Source: Mesorhizobium sp. (lineage in GTDB: Bacteria > Pseudomonadota > Alphaproteobacteria > Rhizobiales > Rhizobiaceae). Taken from it: DNA of 64,000 nt. Of the stretch, positions 59,399 through 64,000 are shown in pieces. How positions within the stretch are numbered: position 1 is the stretch's first letter; each line of letters starts with the position of its first letter. Under the pieces are notes generated by a model. It did not search any database. It worked only from the letters and a program-made list of their open reading frames with translations, and had not been told where the DNA came from. A program made the position numbers and the translations under genes. The stretch covers positions 49,180 to 113,179 of the forward strand of contig NZ_JAFKID010000024.1 of NCBI RefSeq assembly GCF_017306545.1, given 5' to 3'.

Positions 59399-59434
59399 AT
59401 TTTGATCTGTGATCACACTTGCTATGATCAAAAT
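59399..59434. promoter_or_regulatory. Probable GntR operator in the divergent livG/gntR promoter region
   Basis: A perfect 10-bp palindrome TGTGATCACA (59408-59417) lies inside a larger inverted repeat ATTTTGATC/GATCAAAAT (59399-59407 with 59426-59434). The stretch 59400-59455 is AT-rich and holds the promoters of both units. The form and place are those of a FadR/VanR-type GntR site. The downstream GntR protein is the likely binder (inference). Confidence 0.6.
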
Positions 59435-59476
59435 ATTAGGCTTAAAATATTTCGCAAGCGGAAAATGGGATGGAGC

Positions 59477-60214
59477 ATGCTGAAGAGCGCCGCTGAGAGG
59501 AACGACATCTTCGCCGCCCAGCTTGCGCCGGTGGGGCGCGAGACGGTGCAGGACCGCGTCTATGCGGAACTGCGCCGCGCGCTGATCGGCGGCCTGTTCG
59601 CGCCGAGCCAGGTGCTGACCATTCGCAGCCTCGCCAGCGCGCTGTCCACCAGCACCATGCCGGTGCGCGAATCGATCAGCCGGCTCATTACCGAAAAGGC
59701 GCTGGAGGCGCTGCCCAACCGCTCCGTGCGCGTGCCGCCGGTCACCATCGAGCGCATGGACGACCTGTTGCGCACCCGCATCCTGATCGAGGGCGAAGCG
59801 ATCGCGCTGGCGGCGCCGCGCATGACGCCGCATGCCATCGCCTCCGTCGAGGCGCTGCTGGCCGAATGGGACGACATGCGCGCCCCGGCGCAGGAAAAGG
59901 ACGTCGACCAGGAAGTCACGCTCAACCAGCGCTTCCATTTCGAAATCTACCGCGCCTGCGGCTCGGCCGTGCTGATGCCGATGATCGAGAGCCTGTGGCT
60001 GCAATCCGGCCCCTGCATCCGCGTGGCGATCTACGCCTTCTCCGACGCAGGCGAGGTCGATACGGCGCGCTACCACCGCGCCATCGTCGCGGCACTGGCC
60101 GCGCAGGACGCCGAGGCCGCGCGCGAGGCGCTGGTGGCCGACATCAGCCGGCCCTTCGCCTATCTGCGCAGCAAACTGGAATCCGACGCCGAAAACCGGG
60201 AAGGCTCATCATGA
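59477..60214 (+). CDS. GntR family transcriptional regulator (FCD domain)
   Basis: A 245-residue FadR-subfamily regulator. The winged helix (about 20-90) is VQDRVYAELRRALIGGLFAP, QVLTIRSLASALSTSTMPVR, ESISRLITEKALEALPNRSV. The C-terminal FCD ligand domain has LRTRILIEGEAIALAAPRMT, TLNQRFHFEIYRACGSAVLM and YHRAIVAALAAQDAEAAREA with the metal-binding His/Asp pattern. ATGs at 59465 and 59477 are both possible. It is divergent from livG and overlaps the next gene by 4 bp, so it both controls and travels with the catabolic genes. Confidence 0.9.
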   Translation: MLKSAAERNDIFAAQLAPVGRETVQDRVYAELRRALIGGLFAPSQVLTIRSLASALSTSTMPVRESISRLITEKALEALPNRSVRVPPVTIERMDDLLRTRILIEGEAIALAAPRMTPHAIASVEALLAEWDDMRAPAQEKDVDQEVTLNQRFHFEIYRACGSAVLMPMIESLWLQSGPCIRVAIYAFSDAGEVDTARYHRAIVAALAAQDAEAAREALVADISRPFAYLRSKLESDAENREGSS

Positions 60215-60699
60215 CGAACCGCGCCATCGCCATCGCCGAGCCGAAATCCGGCCTCTCCGTCACGGCATTGCTGCTGGCGGACAAGGCGCCGGCGAACGCC
60301 GCCTTCCTGTGGGAATATCTCAGCGAACCGCGCGTGGTCGGCGGCATCCATGCCATGTGGACGGGGCCGGAAATCTCCTGCCCGATCCCGGCCTCCCATC
60401 TTGAAGGCGCGACGTACGCCGCCGCCCTGCCGGCGGAAAACGCCACGCTCAACCCGCAGCCGGGCGATATCGTGCTCTCCTACGTGCCGCCGCGCATGTG
60501 GGGCGGCAGCCCGAACGCGATCTTCGACATCGGCCTTTTCTACGGGCCGGGCGCGCGGCTTCTGTTCCCGATCGGCTGGCTGGCCGGCAGCGTCGTCGCC
60601 CAGGTCCGGCCGGAGGAACGCGAGGCGCTGGCGGCCGGCTGCGCGGCCATCCGCCGGGCCGGCGCCTGCGAGGTGACGTTCAGCCGGGCAAAGGTGTGA
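60211..60699 (+). CDS. DUF3830 family protein (cyclophilin-like fold)
   Basis: A 162-residue cytoplasmic protein. Its pattern, ALLLADKAPANAAFLWEYLS, then ATYAAALPAENATLNPQPGD, IVLSYVPPRMWGGSPNAIFD and IGLFYGPGARLLFPIGWLAG, is that of DUF3830, which resembles cyclophilin-like barrels and is often coupled with GntR regulators and amine or ureide catabolism. The ATG overlaps the gntR stop (ATGA). Function unknown; it may bind or isomerise the transported compound. Confidence 0.8.
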   Translation: MTNRAIAIAEPKSGLSVTALLLADKAPANAAFLWEYLSEPRVVGGIHAMWTGPEISCPIPASHLEGATYAAALPAENATLNPQPGDIVLSYVPPRMWGGSPNAIFDIGLFYGPGARLLFPIGWLAGSVVAQVRPEEREALAAGCAAIRRAGACEVTFSRAKV

Positions 60700-60701
60700 C
60701 C

Positions 60702-61058
60702 ATGACAACCAAGCACGACGACGGCTTCGAGCTTTACGACCTGCGCGTCGAGGCGGTCATCCCGCAAGGCAAGCCGATCTATTGCGGCGCCAAAGCGGGC
60801 GACCATTTCGAGCTGCGCGGCGAAATGCTCTCCCTGCCGCCCGGCCAGGGCTTTTCCATCTATTCCATCGCGGCGGTGCTGCCGCTGCTCGCCGCCAAGC
60901 AACGCGAAACGCATCCGAACGACTGGATGACCTCGGACGCCGAGATCGCCTGCCCCGACCCCAATTGCGGCAGCCGGCTCAGAATCGTGCGCCTCGGCAA
61001 GCGCCGCTTCAGCCATGCCGAGACGACGGCGGTGCCGCTGCCGCAGGAGAACGACTGA
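60702..61058 (+). CDS. Small conserved protein with paired Cys (unknown function)
   Basis: A 118-residue protein: LYDLRVEAVIPQGKPIYCGA, AGDHFELRGEMLSLPPGQGF, SIYSIAAVLPLLAAKQRETH, NDWMTSDAEIACPDPNCGSR. I recognise it as the small TIGR04076-type family with Cys in PIYCGAK and a CPDPNC pair, which could hold a metal. It is 2 bp after the DUF3830 gene and 1 bp before the aldo/keto reductase, so it belongs to the same operon. No activity is known to me. Confidence 0.75.
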   Translation: MTTKHDDGFELYDLRVEAVIPQGKPIYCGAKAGDHFELRGEMLSLPPGQGFSIYSIAAVLPLLAAKQRETHPNDWMTSDAEIACPDPNCGSRLRIVRLGKRRFSHAETTAVPLPQEND

Positions 61059-61059
61059 C

Positions 61060-62118
61060 ATGACCACGACCTTCGAACTCGCCCCGGGCTACGCCGTCCC
61101 GCGCGTCATCCGCGGCGGCTGGCAGCTTGCCGGCGGCCACGGCGGCGCCGCCATCGACCGCAAGAAGGCGGTGGACGACCTCGTCGCCGCCTTCGACGCC
61201 GGCATCACCACCTACGACTGCGCCGACATCTATACCGGCGTGGAGGAACTGATCGGCGCCGCGCGGCTGAAGCTCGCCTCCGAACGCGGGCTGGACGTCG
61301 CCGCGCGCATGAAGGTGCACACCAAGCTGGTGCCCGACCTCGAAGCGCTGTCGCGCATCAGTCGTCAATACATTCGCGGCATCGTCGAAACGTCATTGAA
61401 GCGGCTGAAAACCGAGCGGCTGGACCTCGTGCAGTTCCATTGGTGGGACTATGCGCTGCCCGGCTATGTCGAGGCGATGGGCTGGCTGGACGAGATGCGG
61501 GCCGAAGGCAAGATCCGCAACCTCGGCACCACCAATTTCGACGTGCCGCGCCTTGCCGAGATCGTCGCCGGCGGCGTTCGTCCCGTCAGCCAGCAGTTGC
61601 AGTATTCGGTGCTCGACCAGCGGCCGCTGAACGGCCTGACCGACTTCGCACGAGAGAACGGCATCAAGTTCCTCTGCTACGGCACGGTGGCCGGCGGCTT
61701 CCTCAGCGAGAAGTGGCTGGGCGCCCCCGAACCGGACATGCAGTTGGAGAACCGCTCGCTGGTGAAATACAAGCTCGTCATCGACGATTTCGGCGGCTGG
61801 GCGCTGTTCCAGGAACTGCTCGGCGCGCTGAAGGCGGTCGGCGACCGCCACGGCGTCGACATCGCCACCGTCGCCGGCGCCTGGGTGCTGCGCCAGCCGC
61901 TCGTCGCCGCCGTCATCGTCGGCGCCCGCAACCGGGACCATGCGCTCGCCAATGCCCGCATCATGGACGTCGTCCTGACCGACGCCGACCTCGCCGCCAT
62001 CCAGGCCGTCATCGACAGGAGCAGCGGCCCCGAAGGCGACGTCTACACGCTGGAGCGCGACCGCACCGGCCGGCACGGCTCGATCATGCACTACAACCTG
62101 AACGCGGGGAAGAAATGA
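61060..62118 (+). CDS. Aldo/keto reductase
   Basis: A 352-residue NADPH-dependent oxidoreductase with the AKR barrel: IRGGWQLAGGHGGAAIDRKK, FDAGITTYDCADIYTGVEEL (catalytic Asp and Tyr), KVHTKLVPDLEALSRISRQY, ERLDLVQFHWWDYALPGYVE with the His, EGKIRNLGTTNFDVPRLAEI, and VAAVIVGARNRDHALANARI. Length exceeds the 320-330 norm through a middle loop (KWLGAPEPDMQLENRSLVKY). CAGGAG precedes the ATG. It is probably a step in metabolism of the substrate brought in by the Liv-type transporter. Confidence 0.9.
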   Translation: MTTTFELAPGYAVPRVIRGGWQLAGGHGGAAIDRKKAVDDLVAAFDAGITTYDCADIYTGVEELIGAARLKLASERGLDVAARMKVHTKLVPDLEALSRISRQYIRGIVETSLKRLKTERLDLVQFHWWDYALPGYVEAMGWLDEMRAEGKIRNLGTTNFDVPRLAEIVAGGVRPVSQQLQYSVLDQRPLNGLTDFARENGIKFLCYGTVAGGFLSEKWLGAPEPDMQLENRSLVKYKLVIDDFGGWALFQELLGALKAVGDRHGVDIATVAGAWVLRQPLVAAVIVGARNRDHALANARIMDVVLTDADLAAIQAVIDRSSGPEGDVYTLERDRTGRHGSIMHYNLNAGKK

Positions 62119-62543
62119 GCCGCCCCGCCACCCTGTTCGACCGCGCCGGCGCCGAGGTCGTCGCGCTGCACCGATTCTTCGTCCAATGATACAATCGCGC
62201 GACGGCGGACGGCGCCGACTTTTCCCTGTTCGAGCGCGCCATGGGACCGGGCATGCAGATGATCCCGCCCTCCGGCGCCGTTCTTACCCGCGATCAGGTC
62301 ATCGGCCATGTCCGTGCCAACCGCGGTGCCTTCGACAACGATTTCGCCATCGAGATCGCCGACATCCGCCCGGCCTGGCAGGCCGGCAATGCGATCGTCG
62401 TCACCTATGTGGAAAAGCAGCGCCGCGCCGGCGAGGCGACGGCGCGACGGGCTTCCGCGCTTTTCACCGAGAATCCGTCGGCGCCGAACGGCGTCGAATG
62501 GCGCCACCTGCATGAAACCTGGATGCAGGCGGCAAGCGACTGA
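62115..62543 (+). pseudogene. SnoaL/NTF2-like (DUF4440-type) gene interrupted by an in-frame TGA
   Basis: The frame opens with ATG 62115 overlapping the aldo/keto reductase stop (ATGA), reads MSRPATLFDRAGAEVVALHR then FFVQ, meets TGA at 62187-62189, and continues in the same frame without a break: YNRATADGADFSLFERAMGP, later TRDQVIGHVRANRGAFDNDF and EWRHLHETWMQAASD to the stop at 62541-62543. The join F-F-V-Q-stop-Y-N lies where NTF2-like proteins have Trp-Tyr or similar, so TGG to TGA is the simplest change. No frameshift is needed. The first helix cannot be made without read-through; restart at ATG 62241 would give a 100-residue fragment. Either a recent nonsense mutation or a sequence error. 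Confidence 0.75.
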
Positions 62544-62589
62544 CAGGCCAAGACAACCGCAACGACCAACCACGAACTGGGGAACTGCA

Positions 62590-63852
62590 ATGAAGAAAAC
62601 AATGCTTCAACTCACCGCCGCGCTGCTGCTTTGCGGCACCGCCGGCAGCGCCTTTGCCGCCGACTGCAAGGTCACGGTCGGCGTCGTCATGGAACTGACC
62701 GGCCCGGCCGGCGAATACGGCCAGGCCGGCGCCAAGTCGGTCGAAATGGCTTTCCACGACATCAACGACGCCGGCGGCGTCAACGGCTGCGACCTCGTCA
62801 CCGACACGCGCGACAGCCAGAGCACCGGCAACGTCGCCGTCGATGCCGCGACCCAGCTCGTCCAGGTCAAGAAGGTGCCGGCCGTCATCGGCGGCATCAT
62901 CTCGTCCGTGACGATCCCGATTCTGACCTCCGTCACCGCGCCGGCCAAGATCGTCCAGGTGTCGCCCGCCGCGTCCTCGCCGACGCTCACCCAGCTCGGC
63001 CGCGACGGCAAGACCAACGGCATCTTCTTCCGCACCATCACCTCGGACGCGCTGCAAGGCGTGGCCGCCGCCAAATACGCCATCGACAGCGGCTACAAGA
63101 AGCTCGCCGTCATCAACGTCAACAACGACTTCGGCGTCAACATGGAGGCCGAGTTCGCCAAGGCTTACAAGGCGCTCGGCGGCACCATCGTCTCGCAGAC
63201 GCCCTACAACGAAAAGCAGTCGAGCTATGCCTCGGAAGTCACCGCCGCGATGGCCGGCGAGCCGGACGCGCTCTACCTCATCAGCACGCCGGTCGACGGC
63301 GCCACCATCGTCCGCACCTGGATCTCGCAGGGCGGCGTGCAGAAGTTCCTGCTCAACGACGGCATGAACAGCCCCGACTTCATCGATTCCGTCGGCGCGC
63401 AGTATCTGAACGAGGCGCGCGGCACCTCCTCGGGCACCAGCCCGACCAAATCGACCGAATACTTCATGAAGAACTACAAGGCCTTCTCTGGCGGCATCGA
63501 GCCGACCAACCCGGCCGCCGACCGCGCCTACGACGCCGGCGCCATCGTCGGGCTGGCGATCGCCGAGGCGGGCGGGCCGGACCCGGCCAAGATCCGCGAC
63601 GCCATCTACAAGGTGGTCGATCCCAAGGGCGAACCGATCTTCGCCGGCAAGGACGAGTTCGCCAAGGCGCTCAAGCTGATCAAGGAAGGCAAGCCGATCC
63701 GCTACGAAGGCGTCATCGGCCCGGTCAACTTCGACCAGTACGGCGACATCACCGGCCCCTTCCGCCTGTGGCAGATCAAGGACGGCAAGGTTGAGACGAC
63801 AGGCGAACTGAGCGCCGACGACGTCGCCGCGCTGAAGGAAAAGATCAAGTAA
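62590..63852 (+). CDS. livK: Branched-chain-type ABC transporter substrate-binding protein (LivK-like)
   Basis: A 420-residue periplasmic binding protein with a signal peptide (LQLTAALLLCGTAGSAFAAD) and a type-I fold: CKVTVGVVMELTGPAGEYGQ, DINDAGGVNGCDLVTDTRDS, VPAVIGGIISSVTIPILTSV, KLAVINVNNDFGVNMEAEFA, RAYDAGAIVGLAIAEAGG and YEGVIGPVNFDQYGDITGPF. Two Cys (mature N-terminus and NGCDL) may pair. It is the binding protein for the LivGFHM transporter on the other side of gntR. A 16-bp stem terminates it. Confidence 0.93.
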   Translation: MKKTMLQLTAALLLCGTAGSAFAADCKVTVGVVMELTGPAGEYGQAGAKSVEMAFHDINDAGGVNGCDLVTDTRDSQSTGNVAVDAATQLVQVKKVPAVIGGIISSVTIPILTSVTAPAKIVQVSPAASSPTLTQLGRDGKTNGIFFRTITSDALQGVAAAKYAIDSGYKKLAVINVNNDFGVNMEAEFAKAYKALGGTIVSQTPYNEKQSSYASEVTAAMAGEPDALYLISTPVDGATIVRTWISQGGVQKFLLNDGMNSPDFIDSVGAQYLNEARGTSSGTSPTKSTEYFMKNYKAFSGGIEPTNPAADRAYDAGAIVGLAIAEAGGPDPAKIRDAIYKVVDPKGEPIFAGKDEFAKALKLIKEGKPIRYEGVIGPVNFDQYGDITGPFRLWQIKDGKVETTGELSADDVAALKEKIK

Positions 63853-63863
63853 AGGCGCGGCTA

Positions 63864-63903
63864 CGGATCGCGGCGGCGCCTCCGTCCGCGCCGCCGCGAT
63901 CCG
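63864..63903 (+). terminator. livK terminator stem-loop
   Basis: CGGATCGCGGCGGCGC (63864-63879) pairs without mismatch with GCGCCGCCGCGATCCG (63888-63903) across an 8-base loop, 11 bp after the livK stop. No T-run follows, so it may depend on Rho or act as a 3' stabiliser, but as the end of the operon a terminator role is likely. Confidence 0.75.
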
Positions 63904-63920
63904 ACCCTGTCTGGCAATTA

Positions 63921-64000
63921 GGGCATTTTGCAGCCAGACGGAATCGTCTGGCGTCGCACAAATGCGGCTAAAACAAAGAGCTGGATCGTTTCGCCGTTTC
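63921..64000 (-). repeat. Rhizobial intergenic mosaic palindromic repeat (inverted copy, cut by window end)
   Basis: Reads as the reverse complement of the element at 12605-12706: GCATTTTGCAGCCAGACG, GAAT, CGTCTGGCGTCGCACAAATG, CGGCTA, then ATCGTTTCGCCGTTTC at the edge. The 8-bp GCCAGACG/CGTCTGGC stem is preserved, with small differences near the end. The copy continues beyond the window. Confidence 0.8.

Noticed and set aside
62187-62189. TGA as a selenocysteine codon
   Set aside because: The NTF2-like family has no catalytic Cys/Sec at this place, the local context points to Trp, and no convincing SECIS-like hairpin follows. A nonsense mutation or error is simpler.

Overview
The window is high-GC, densely packed DNA from an aerobic alphaproteobacterium, almost certainly Hyphomicrobiales and most like the Phyllobacteriaceae (Mesorhizobium/Aminobacter type). 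The grounds are codon usage, the fhcCDAB plus xoxF-pqq gene content, and several intergenic mosaic palindromic repeats of a kind familiar from rhizobial genomes (12605-12706, 26782-26886, 43767-43863, 44829-44952, 63921-64000). No phage, transposase, CRISPR array, tRNA or rRNA was found. Assignments rest on motif and family recognition by eye; no database search was possible.

Left arm (1-15.5 kb): the tail of a peptide-type ABC transporter (permease, substrate-binding protein) with a RidA protein and an FAD oxidoreductase, read leftward. Divergent from it is a rightward operon of a cyclase/formamidase-like hydrolase, a second FAD oxidoreductase of the same family, a MarR regulator and both subunits of an indolepyruvate:ferredoxin oxidoreductase-type enzyme. 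Then come an AraC regulator divergent from a phytanoyl-CoA dioxygenase-like protein, and a LuxR-type response regulator with its histidine kinase.

Centre (15.5-34 kb): a tetrahydromethanopterin (H4MPT)/methylofuran C1 cluster. fhcC, fhcD, fhcA and fhcB (formyltransferase/hydrolase) run leftward as an overlapping operon. Rightward are mptG-like, mtdB, an ATP-grasp ligase, mch, a RimK-like ligase, a CitG-like protein and fae. Next are a HisA-like protein, an MfnF-like ATPase, and a leftward operon of an MfnB-FolB fusion, an MfnE-like kinase, a DmrB-like flavoprotein, a dihydropteroate-synthase-like protein and a DUF447 protein. Together they take formaldehyde to formate and make much of the two C1 carriers.

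Right-centre (34-53.6 kb): a lanthanide/PQQ methanol-oxidation island. It starts with a six-gene ABC system resembling the lut lanthanide-uptake operon. A cytochrome c, a second (NitT-type) ABC transporter, a metallo-beta-lactamase 'quinoprotein relay' hydrolase and a SoxYZ-like carrier follow. Then come xoxF (lanthanide-type methanol dehydrogenase, with the diagnostic extra Asp), xoxG, xoxJ, a CxxCW rhodanese-like protein and pqqABCDE. No mxaFI, TonB receptor or formate dehydrogenase lies in the window.

Right arm (53.6-64 kb): folP; a leftward livG-livF-livH-livM-FAD oxidase operon divergent from a GntR regulator; then DUF3830, a small Cys-containing protein, an aldo/keto reductase, an NTF2-like gene interrupted by an in-frame TGA, and a LivK-type binding protein. 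This reads as one uptake-and-catabolism locus for an unidentified substrate.

Points most worth a second look: the structured 5' leader of xoxF, the MfnB-FolB fusion, a CitG-like gene that could form the ribosyl-ribitol bond of H4MPT, an Asp-rich small exported protein in the lut-like operon, and the broken NTF2-like gene.
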